DNA from: Phil1 sp964487565 | GTDB lineage: Bacteria; Bacillota; Clostridia; Christensenellales; CAG-138 | Assembly: GCA_964487565.1 (NCBI GenBank) | Contig: CAZARN010000006.1 | Coordinates: 1-64,000, forward strand | Reading direction: 5' to 3' | Length of the DNA stretch: 64,000 bases | Shown: piece by piece, positions 32,496 through 39,709 of the stretch | How the letters are laid out: each line of letters begins with the position of its first letter | How positions within the stretch are numbered: position 1 is the first letter of the stretch | Notes under the pieces: model-generated | The model's database searches: none | Told to the model about the DNA's origin: nothing | Seen by the model: the letters and a program-made list of their open reading frames with translations, nothing else | Made by a program: the position numbers and the translations under genes

Positions 32496-33920
32496 TCACG
32501 CGATATAGTCTTTTTTCTTCCCCTGGCGGCTGTCAAGTTCCCTGCGTTTATCATCGTAGCCGTTTTTGCCGAGGAGTGCATATGTCGCTTTCTTGCCATC
32601 CTCCACGCCGGGCTGATCGAACGCATCTATGCCAAGCAGCTCGCCGGCAAACGCAGTTTGCAGTTCAAAAAGACAAATCAGCTCACCCACCGTGAATGCA
32701 TTCACCTCAGGAAGGGTTATCGTCTTATTGAGATGTCCGGACCGCGTCACGGCATACTCGGTGGCCGTTTGTTCGGAACGGATAAGCTCGTTGAACGTAT
32801 GTCCGCTCAAAAAGGCAACATCAGGGATATCGTCGAAGGAATGAGGTATCAAAACCGTGCTGCGGTACTTTTCAACGCCGATGAAAGTGATCACCTTGTC
32901 AAACGGGCCTTCGGTATAAAGCTGGACCTGCGAATGCTGATCCGTTACGCCGAGCGCTTTAACAGGCGTCTGTCCTGCGTGGACGATGTTGCCCGAAAGA
33001 TCGCAGCGTTTGCCAAGCGATTCAGCCCAAAGCTGAGCATACCAATCCGCGACGTATTTCAAGGAATCCGCATACGGCATGAGCACGCTGATGTTGCAGC
33101 CCTTCTTCATCGCCGCGACCTCAAGCGCGGCGCTTATACAGGCCGGGTTTTTCATCGCCGGAGCCTTGGCGCAAATATCGTCCATATAAGCCGCTCCTGC
33201 GAGCAGCTCACGGATATCTATGCCGCATACGGCGGCGGCAAGCAGCCCGACAGGACACAGCTCCGAAAAACGTCCTCCGACTCCGTCCGGCACGAAGAAG
33301 GTCTCAAGCTTTTCCGCTTTTGCGATCTTTATCAGATTCCCCTTTGTCTCGTCTGTCGTTGCAATAACATGCTCCCTCCATTTGTCGCCGACGGCATCCT
33401 TGAGAAGGGATGTGAACAGCAGCAATTGAGACATCGTTTCCGAAGTGCTTCCTGATTTTGTTATGACGTTGAAAGCGGTTTTTTTTATGTCGATCACGTC
33501 GATCAGCGCGCTTATGCGCTCCGGGTCGACGTTGTCTAGCACATAAAGCTTCGGCCCTCCGCGCTTTTCCTTTGGAAGCTCGTTATAATTCATGTGAGAA
33601 AGCGCCTGTTGCACCGCGATCGGGCCAAGCGCGCTCCCTCCGATGCCAAGCACCACAAAATTATCAAACCGAGCGCGTATCCCGTCGGCGCACTCGATCA
33701 GTTTGTTGATCGTATCGCCCTGATCAAACGGCAGCTTACGCCACTTCATGCGATCGCGGCCGTTTTCCATGGATAAAGCAGCCTTTTCGCACACAGGCTC
33801 CATCGCCGCAAGCTCTTCGTCGCTTATGCCGTACCGGCCGACGAACTCCTTCATCATATTGTTGAAATCAACGCTGACGCGCATTGAGCCGCGCCACGTT
33901 TCATCAGTATATCTTTGCAT
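32496..33920 (-). CDS. pgi: Glucose-6-phosphate isomerase
   Basis: Pgi interconverts glucose-6-phosphate and fructose-6-phosphate in glycolysis. The 474-residue protein shows FVVLGIGGSALGPIAVQQAL, the sugar-phosphate loop TKSGSTSETMSQ, the GVGGRFSELCPVG region holding the catalytic Glu, and KALGVTDQHSQVQLY with the active-site His. The ATG at 33920 has GGAGG 8 bases upstream; an earlier in-frame start would include that site. It is monocistronic, with an extended -10 promoter just upstream. Confidence 0.96.
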   Translation of the reverse strand: MQRYTDETWRGSMRVSVDFNNMMKEFVGRYGISDEELAAMEPVCEKAALSMENGRDRMKWRKLPFDQGDTINKLIECADGIRARFDNFVVLGIGGSALGPIAVQQALSHMNYNELPKEKRGGPKLYVLDNVDPERISALIDVIDIKKTAFNVITKSGSTSETMSQLLLFTSLLKDAVGDKWREHVIATTDETKGNLIKIAKAEKLETFFVPDGVGGRFSELCPVGLLAAAVCGIDIRELLAGAAYMDDICAKAPAMKNPACISAALEVAAMKKGCNISVLMPYADSLKYVADWYAQLWAESLGKRCDLSGNIVHAGQTPVKALGVTDQHSQVQLYTEGPFDKVITFIGVEKYRSTVLIPHSFDDIPDVAFLSGHTFNELIRSEQTATEYAVTRSGHLNKTITLPEVNAFTVGELICLFELQTAFAGELLGIDAFDQPGVEDGKKATYALLGKNGYDDKRRELDSRQGKKKDYIA

Positions 33921-33950
33921 ATTCACAACCTCCGGCTTTATCATTGCATG

Positions 33951-33959
33951 ATTATATCA
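33951..33959 (-). promoter_or_regulatory. Extended -10 promoter of pgi
   Basis: The minus strand reads TGA then TATAAT; no convincing -35 is seen. It lies 31 bases upstream of the pgi start. Confidence 0.5.
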
Positions 33960-34006
33960 CATATGTTCCGCTTTGCCCTCATATTTTTGGATCGGAGGCG
34001 TTTAAC

Positions 34007-34486
34007 TTGAATCGTAAAATACTGATTATATCGATTATATGCGCAGCCGCATTGTCGTTGTGCGCGCTTGCAGCGTCTTATCTCGCTGCTCACAGTCCGC
34101 GCGGTCACCTGAAGCTTTGTGTTTCCGACGCATATTCTTTGGCGCCCGTATCATCAGCCGTAATAGTATTTCCAAAAAGCTCGCAGGTATTCGAAACAGA
34201 TGCGTCCGGCCGTGTCACGGCATATTCAGTACCATGCGATACCGATTGCGGCTTCCTTGGCGCCGCGCAGCCTGATTACGGCGAGTGTGAGTTCATAGTA
34301 TACGCGAAAGGTTATCTTCCGTGCGTTTGGATGAACGTGCACGTATATCCGTCAAAGGTGCGTGAAGGTCCGGCTGTGTTCCTTTTTCCCGAAAACTCGG
34401 AAAGCGTAAGCGTAACTGTGTTTTCGGAAGCGCCGACCGACGAGGTCATGGAACGCTTTGTCAAAAAATACGATCCGTCACGATAA
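34007..34486 (+). CDS. Exported or membrane-anchored protein with regulatory-like beta domain
   Basis: I do not recognise a family firmly. The 159-residue product starts at TTG, chosen because GGAGG lies 9 bases upstream and a hydrophobic N-terminus follows immediately (residues 5-25, signal peptide or anchor). The remainder looks like a beta-sandwich of the carboxypeptidase-regulatory type: LKLCVSDAYSLAPVSSAVIVF, then a TDASGRVTAY turn and CEFIVYAKGYLP. It shares the plus-strand run with the DUF3810-like gene 51 bases downstream, so they may be co-transcribed. Starts further upstream would overlap pgi and its promoter. Confidence 0.65.
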   Translation: MNRKILIISIICAAALSLCALAASYLAAHSPRGHLKLCVSDAYSLAPVSSAVIVFPKSSQVFETDASGRVTAYSVPCDTDCGFLGAAQPDYGECEFIVYAKGYLPCVWMNVHVYPSKVREGPAVFLFPENSESVSVTVFSEAPTDEVMERFVKKYDPSR

Positions 34487-34537
34487 ATTAACATTGGACT
34501 GTTCAAATTACCTCGCCGGAGGTGTTATAATCGTCGC

Positions 34538-35665
34538 ATGGATAAGAAGAAGACAAACGCCCATGCCGGCGAATGGAAGCCCGTGCTCTGCAAGCTGCTG
34601 TGGCTTCTTATAATACCCGCAGGATACGGGCTTTCAAAGCTCGCATCAGCATATCCCGCGCTCACTGAAAAGTATTTCAGCTCGGGGATATACGGATACA
34701 TAAGCTCCGCCATTGGTTTTATCATGTCGTTTGCCAAGGGGATATCCGTTGCCGAGATGCTCGTTTACGCCGCCGTCGTTGCAATAGCGACGCTCATCAT
34801 CATCAATATCGTGAAGCTTGTTTCAGGCAAACTGCGCTTTGCCAAGCTCATAAGCTTCATTCTGTCTCTTGCTGTGTTCGCAGGCGTTCTTTTCAATCTC
34901 TTTTATATCGTTTGGGGCTTCAATTATTCAAGGCCGACGCTGTCCACGCTCATGGGGCTCAATGTCGAGCCACGCTCCGCGTCAGAGCTTCAGAAGCTCA
35001 GCATTACTCTTGCGCGAAGAGCCGCCGATATTCGTGAAAACGTGGATGAGGACGAAGACGGCGTTTTCACGTTGAAAGAAGGCTATGAGGTTTATTTCGA
35101 TCAAATTCCCGCGGCTTACCACGATCTTGGGAAAAGCGAGCCGCTTTTTTCGCGTAAAACTTATCCCGTAAAGCCCGTGCTTGCCTCCGTTGGCATGAGC
35201 TATGCCGGCATAGCCGGCGTATTCTTCCCGTTCACGGCGGAAGCGAACGTCAATGTCGACCAGCCGTCGCTGCTGCTGCCTGTTTCTGCCGCTCATGAAA
35301 CTGCGCATTACCTTGGCGTAGCGCGCGAGGATGAAGCGAATTTTGTGGCATATCTGGCCTGTACGCACTCCGATATCCCGGCCATTGAGTATTCCGGAGT
35401 TATGCTTGCGCTTATAAATTGCATGAACAAACTTTACGCAGCCGACAAGGATCTGTATTATGAGGTCCGCGAAATATATACAAACGCAATGGTACGCGAT
35501 CTCACGGCATACAACGCGTACTGGGCTTTGTTCGAAGGGCCTGTCGAGGAGAAAGTCAACAGCATTAACGATAATTATCTCAAATTCAATCAGCAGGAGA
35601 ACGGCGTCAGAAGCTACGGCATGATGGTTGATCTGCTTCTTGCGTATTATTCCAAAGCTTCATAA
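34538..35665 (+). CDS. DUF3810-like membrane zincin
   Basis: The 375-residue protein has three N-terminal membrane helices (about 18-36, 73-95 and 103-127). A large extracytoplasmic domain follows with a zinc-protease motif: H253-E254-x2-H257 in AAHETAHYLG and a downstream E266 in AREDEANF. This matches the DUF3810 family, whose members are predicted peptidases of unknown substrate. Its last 59 bases overlap the end of the penicillin-binding-protein gene on the other strand. The neighbouring wall-synthesis genes make an envelope role plausible. Confidence 0.82.
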   Translation: MDKKKTNAHAGEWKPVLCKLLWLLIIPAGYGLSKLASAYPALTEKYFSSGIYGYISSAIGFIMSFAKGISVAEMLVYAAVVAIATLIIINIVKLVSGKLRFAKLISFILSLAVFAGVLFNLFYIVWGFNYSRPTLSTLMGLNVEPRSASELQKLSITLARRAADIRENVDEDEDGVFTLKEGYEVYFDQIPAAYHDLGKSEPLFSRKTYPVKPVLASVGMSYAGIAGVFFPFTAEANVNVDQPSLLLPVSAAHETAHYLGVAREDEANFVAYLACTHSDIPAIEYSGVMLALINCMNKLYAADKDLYYEVREIYTNAMVRDLTAYNAYWALFEGPVEEKVNSINDNYLKFNQQENGVRSYGMMVDLLLAYYSKAS

Positions 35666-37130
35666 GCCGCACCGTTTCGGAAAGTATCTTTGACGCTGCC
35701 GGTGCGGCGGCAGTACCTCCTCCGCCGCCGTTCTCGATCACGATACACACGGCATAAGGATCAGATTCATCCTCAATGAATCCTGTGAACCAGGCATGAG
35801 GTTTTATATCTTTATTCGACGACACCTCGGCGGTGCCCGTTTTCCCGCACACCGTTAATCCCGACACGGCGGCCGCGGCGCCTGTCCCCTCCTTGACCGT
35901 AAGGCGCATACATTCCTTCAAAAACTCCGCCTCGTCGGGCAGCAGCCAGGTTTTATATGTTTCGCTTTTAAGGGATTTCAGAACGCTGCCGTTTGTATCG
36001 ATCACCTCCCGCATAAGCTTTGGTTCCATGATTACTCCGCCGTTTGCGATCGCACAGGAAAGCATGCACATGTGCATGGGCGTCATTATATCCGTGTGCT
36101 GTCCTATTCCGCTCCACGCAAGCTCAAAATCAGTATTGCTTTCAGGATAGTTTCCGCTGTAAACGACCAGCTCGTCAAACATGAATTCACCGTTCAGGCC
36201 GAGGCTTTCAGCGGTTTTTTTCAGCTTGTCCTCCCCGATCTCAAGCGCTATTTTTGCAAAAACATTGTTGCATGAACACGCGAAGGCCTGCTCGAGCGTA
36301 AGGTCTCCGTGTACCTCCGCGTCAAAATCGCGCAGCACGGAATACCCGTCAAGCAGCTCGCCGTCAGCACCGTAAGCCGTGGCTTCATCTTCGATAAGCC
36401 TGCCTGAATCCGTTTCAAATATGATTTCTCCGTCACATGAGAATGTTCTTGTGCGCGCGTTTGGCAAATACCTCAGCGCGGCAATTGCGGTGACGATCTT
36501 GAACGTTGAGCCGGGCGTGTATCTTCCCATCGTGGCCCTGTTCACGAGGCTCCCGTCTTCCGGCGTATATTCGCCGGAAGCGTATTGCGCCATGTTTTCA
36601 AGAGAAAATGACGGCGAGCTTACGGCGCACAGCACTTCTCCGGTTTTATAATTCATCACTATGACCGCGCCGTCCATACCGTCGAGGGTTTCATATGCGT
36701 AACGTGAAAGCGCTGCGTCGATCGTGAGTTCAACGTTGTTCCCGCGGCGCTTCTCACCCGTGAGAAGCGAGTCTAGCTTTGCGCCTATGCCGCTTTCAAA
36801 TCCCAGAAGATATTTTGCGAAAAGCGATTGTGCGCCGATCGTATATCCGCAGTTGTCGCCTACTATATGTGCGATCGAGTATGCCGTGTCCTCATCATTG
36901 ATGTATTCCCGCGTTCCGTCATCATCGGTTGAAACAAGTACCTCGCCGGATCTGTCAAGTATATCGCCCGCTGTTACGCGCGATTTCTGCGCTGATACAC
37001 GGGTATTGTAAGGACTTGCGAACCAATAGTCTCCGTATGCGCCGATAATGTAAACAAGATAACCCGCAAGTAAAGCAAAAAGGAGCAAAAACGCCAGGAG
37101 CATCAGCCGTATATTGCGCGATGTGTTCAT
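35607..37130 (-). CDS. Penicillin-binding protein, class B transpeptidase (PbpA-like)
   Basis: The 507-residue protein has one N-terminal membrane helix (about 8-31) and a short pedestal domain. Its transpeptidase domain carries SxxK in PGSTFKIV, SxN in FACSCNNVF and KTG in CGKTGTAEV. It lacks the long N-terminal module of FtsI and resembles PbpA of the FHA-SEDS-PbpA operons. The start overlaps the ftsW-like stop by 4 bases, so the SEDS polymerase and this transpeptidase probably act as a pair. Its 3' end overlaps the convergent DUF3810-like gene by 59 bases. Confidence 0.9.
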   Translation of the reverse strand: MNTSRNIRLMLLAFLLLFALLAGYLVYIIGAYGDYWFASPYNTRVSAQKSRVTAGDILDRSGEVLVSTDDDGTREYINDEDTAYSIAHIVGDNCGYTIGAQSLFAKYLLGFESGIGAKLDSLLTGEKRRGNNVELTIDAALSRYAYETLDGMDGAVIVMNYKTGEVLCAVSSPSFSLENMAQYASGEYTPEDGSLVNRATMGRYTPGSTFKIVTAIAALRYLPNARTRTFSCDGEIIFETDSGRLIEDEATAYGADGELLDGYSVLRDFDAEVHGDLTLEQAFACSCNNVFAKIALEIGEDKLKKTAESLGLNGEFMFDELVVYSGNYPESNTDFELAWSGIGQHTDIMTPMHMCMLSCAIANGGVIMEPKLMREVIDTNGSVLKSLKSETYKTWLLPDEAEFLKECMRLTVKEGTGAAAAVSGLTVCGKTGTAEVSSNKDIKPHAWFTGFIEDESDPYAVCIVIENGGGGGTAAAPAASKILSETVRLMKLWNNTQEADQPSCRSF

Positions 37131-38383
37131 TCGTCCTCCTCCGTTTCCGCTTCCTCAAGCGCTGCCTCAAGTCTTTTTCCGTTGTTGTTTGAAATGCCCT
37201 CGATGATGCCAAGCAAAAGCATTGACGCTATCATTGAGCTTCCACCGTAACTCACGAAAGGAAGCGTTATGCCCGTGAGCGGGATAAGCTTGATCACGCC
37301 GCCGATTATTATGAAAGTCTGTACAGCGATCAAGGCTGATGCACCGAATGCGCACAGCATCTCAAATCTGCCTTCAGCCGAAAGCGCGGTCATTATTCCG
37401 CGTATCACGATAAGCGCGTATACCGCGATAACTCCGATGCCGAATACTATGCCGAATTCTTCGCATATCACGGCAAACACATAATCCGTCCTGTATGCCG
37501 GTATCATTGACGGCGAACCCATGCCGAGTCCTTCGCCCCACAGGCCTCCGGAAGCTATCGCCATCAAACCCTGCGCGATCTGATAACCGCTTGTTGAATA
37601 TGTAGCCCATGGATCGAGCCAGACGGCAACGCGCTGACGCACATGATCAAATACATAATACGAAGCATAAGCGCCAAGACCGCCCGCGCATGTGAAGGCA
37701 AGCGTCATCCCGGCATTGCCTGTCGAAGAAAAGTACATCAGCAGAAACACCGCTGCAACAAGCAGCGCTGCGCCAAGATCCTTTTGCAGCACGAGCAATA
37801 TGATGACCGCGCCCGTGAACAGCATTGCCGGAACAAGCTCCTTCATGCGCAGCTTCTCTGAAAGCGCGTCAGCAAGCACGATTATCAGCGCGACCTTTAC
37901 AAATTCCGAAGGCTGGAACAGATTGCCGCCGATGCTTATCCAATTCTTTGCGCCTCCGGATTCACGCCCGACGAACAGCAGCGCCACAAGCACCGCGATA
38001 CTCAGCACCGCAAACGGTATGCTGAGCCTGCGAAGCGCGTTCGGCCGTTTAACGACGCCCGCCACCGCGAGCATCGCAACCGCTCCCGCCAAAATCATAA
38101 AAAGCTGATGCAGCGCGGATTGAGCCGACATTCTGTATTGCACGGCGATGCCAAGCACCACCAGGAAAGCAGTCAAAATGAAAAGATTTCTGTCCGCATG
38201 AGGAGCGATCCACATCAGCATGAAGTACTCAAGCAGGATCAGCAGGCATATCACAAGCCCGAAAACGAGCGCTGTCAGATCAAACGCTTCCCCGGCGAAC
38301 GAAAGCATCACAAAACATACGCCCGTGAACGCCATCAGCGCGATCAGCAGCGGCATGACGCTTATATGCTTAATGCGCCTCAT
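37127..38383 (-). CDS. SEDS polymerase, FtsW/RodA/SpoVE family
   Basis: The 418-residue polytopic protein belongs to the same family as rodA at 30081, with about ten membrane helices. The family segments are present: GGNLFQPSEFVK, LQKDLGAALL (KDLG in place of PDFG, keeping the Asp), MIPAYRTDYVFAVICEE and PLTGITLPFVSYGGSSM. The ATG at 38383 was preferred to the one 6 bases upstream because it is 8 bases from GGAGG. It overlaps the FHA gene and the class B PBP gene, forming a three-gene coupled unit. The acidic C-terminal tail (EEAETEEDE) is unusual. Confidence 0.88.
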   Translation of the reverse strand: MRRIKHISVMPLLIALMAFTGVCFVMLSFAGEAFDLTALVFGLVICLLILLEYFMLMWIAPHADRNLFILTAFLVVLGIAVQYRMSAQSALHQLFMILAGAVAMLAVAGVVKRPNALRRLSIPFAVLSIAVLVALLFVGRESGGAKNWISIGGNLFQPSEFVKVALIIVLADALSEKLRMKELVPAMLFTGAVIILLVLQKDLGAALLVAAVFLLMYFSSTGNAGMTLAFTCAGGLGAYASYYVFDHVRQRVAVWLDPWATYSTSGYQIAQGLMAIASGGLWGEGLGMGSPSMIPAYRTDYVFAVICEEFGIVFGIGVIAVYALIVIRGIMTALSAEGRFEMLCAFGASALIAVQTFIIIGGVIKLIPLTGITLPFVSYGGSSMIASMLLLGIIEGISNNNGKRLEAALEEAETEEDE

Positions 38384-38837
38384 TTTCATGCCCTCCGCCG
38401 CCTTTTCTTTTATGGCACACAAATGAAACGTCCCTGATCCACACCGTATCGCCATCCGCAAGCGCGGTATGCCTTGCCGGTTTAATCCCGTTTATCTCAG
38501 AAAACCGGCGTTTGCGCGTGCTGAACACAATTCCGCTGCGCGCGATGCGTATATTTGCGTGTTCTTTTGACAGATCGCTTTTGGGAAGCGAAACGTCGCA
38601 TTCTTCACCGGAGCCGATCGTGCAGCCCTCATCCACGCAATACCATCTTCCGGAATAGATCTCCGGCGCGAGGATCTCAATATAACGCACGTCAAGTCCG
38701 GCAGTTTTCTTCAATCGTCTTATACGCGAGCTTTCAACGACACAGCGCACGGCCGTATTTATCAGGATAAACGCAAGAAGCGCAACAAAGAAAAACCGCA
38801 TTACCGATGCGGCAACGGAATAAGCCGTCTCTGCCAT
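38370..38837 (-). CDS. Membrane-anchored FHA-domain protein
   Basis: The 155-residue protein has an N-terminal membrane helix (about residues 9-34) and a cytoplasmic FHA domain. The phosphothreonine-binding loops are GCTIGSGEECDVSLP, LSKEHANIRI and a NGIKPARHTALADGD-like end. In other Gram-positive bacteria FHA proteins beside SEDS/PBP genes are recruited by serine/threonine kinases. No kinase or phosphatase gene is present here. The ATG at 38837 is 11 bases from AAGGGAG; a GTG four codons earlier directly abuts that site and is less likely. Confidence 0.8.
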   Translation of the reverse strand: MAETAYSVAASVMRFFFVALLAFILINTAVRCVVESSRIRRLKKTAGLDVRYIEILAPEIYSGRWYCVDEGCTIGSGEECDVSLPKSDLSKEHANIRIARSGIVFSTRKRRFSEINGIKPARHTALADGDTVWIRDVSFVCHKRKGGGGHENEAH

Positions 38838-38869
38838 GTCCCGCGTCACTCCCTTGCTGCTTTTTTGCT

Positions 38870-38898
38870 ATTTTAGCACAGGACAGACGCTCTTTCCA
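38870..38898 (-). promoter_or_regulatory. Promoter of the FHA-ftsW-pbp operon
   Basis: Minus-strand -10 TAAAAT (38870-38875) is preceded by TGC, and a TGGAAA -35 (38893-38898) lies 17 bases away. Confidence 0.5.
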
Positions 38899-38903
38899 TA
38901 AAT

Positions 38904-38925
38904 AAAAAAGCCGCACGCAGGCGGC
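38904..38925 (-). terminator. Terminator of the gntR gene
   Basis: GCCGC (38910-38914) and GCGGC (38921-38925) pair around six bases. On the minus strand TTTTTT follows. It lies 12 bases beyond the GntR stop and upstream of the FHA promoter. Confidence 0.65.
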
Positions 38926-38937
38926 ATATAGGATCTC

Positions 38938-39606
38938 TCAAAGCAACGGCGATTCAAGAAGCTCCTGTTTGGTTTTCTCAAGATGCGTCCTGAGTATTGC
39001 GGTTGCAAGCACGCTGTCCCTGCTGCGGCAGGCTTCAATGAGCGCGCGGTGCTCGCCGATCGACTTTATGCGATTCATATCCTTATCCTCATAAAACGGA
39101 TGCAGATATCTGTCAACATTGGCATGGAACTGATCGATAAGGGCAAGTGCGATTTGATTGTCTGACGGAGAATAAAGCGCAGTATGAAGCTTGAGATTCA
39201 ATTCATCGAAGTTCTTTTTTTCTTTTTCTTCTTCAAAAGCCTTAAGATACTCAAGTGCGGTTTCGATATCCTGATCCGTTATGAAGCTGATCGCGCATGT
39301 CAGCACCCCAACCTCAAGCATTATTCGCGTATCCATAACGTTTTCCATTTCATGACGCGAAAGTTTTGTCACCACGGCGCCGCGGTTAGGATAAATACGG
39401 ACGAGTCCCTGCGCTTCAAGTTGGCGGAAGGCCTCCCTTACCGGTATGTGGCTCACGCTTAACGCTGCGGAAATCTCATCCTGCCTCAGCGGCATATCCC
39501 CGGGCAAAACGCCTCTTATTATTGCAGTTCTCAAAACCTGGAATACCCAGTCACGGGCAGCCATGGATCTGGGCTGCATCTCGCGTGCTATGCTCGATAG
39601 TTCCAT
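38938..39606 (-). CDS. GntR family regulator, FadR/FCD subfamily
   Basis: The 222-residue protein has an N-terminal winged helix (DWVFQVLRTAIIRGVLPGDMPLRQDEIS, then VSHIPVREAFRQLEAQGLV). The C-terminal FCD ligand domain has metal-binding histidines in LKLHTALY, GEHRALIEA and LRTHLEKT. Such regulators usually bind organic acids or sugar acids. No metabolic operon adjoins it, so its target is unknown. The start at 39606 follows AGGT 8 bases upstream and avoids an earlier frame running through the promoter. Confidence 0.88.
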   Translation of the reverse strand: MELSSIAREMQPRSMAARDWVFQVLRTAIIRGVLPGDMPLRQDEISAALSVSHIPVREAFRQLEAQGLVRIYPNRGAVVTKLSRHEMENVMDTRIMLEVGVLTCAISFITDQDIETALEYLKAFEEEKEKKNFDELNLKLHTALYSPSDNQIALALIDQFHANVDRYLHPFYEDKDMNRIKSIGEHRALIEACRSRDSVLATAILRTHLEKTKQELLESPLL

Positions 39607-39646
39607 TATTCTACCTGCTTTCTGATCGGCATTCGTTATTACCTCA

Positions 39647-39675
39647 ATTGTAACTATCGTCGCTGTTTCAGTCAA
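39647..39675 (-). promoter_or_regulatory. Promoter of the gntR gene
   Basis: Minus-strand -35 TTGACT (39670-39675), 17-base spacer, -10 TACAAT (39647-39652). Confidence 0.65.
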
Positions 39676-39709
39676 GTGAATAATAATTTAGCACATATAC
39701 TTTGTTGTC

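Noticed and set aside
33957..33970. GAAC-ATAT-GTGA next to the pgi promoter, similar to the LexA box
   Set aside because: Two core positions differ from the SOS box, and pgi is not a known damage gene; probably chance similarity to the recA site.
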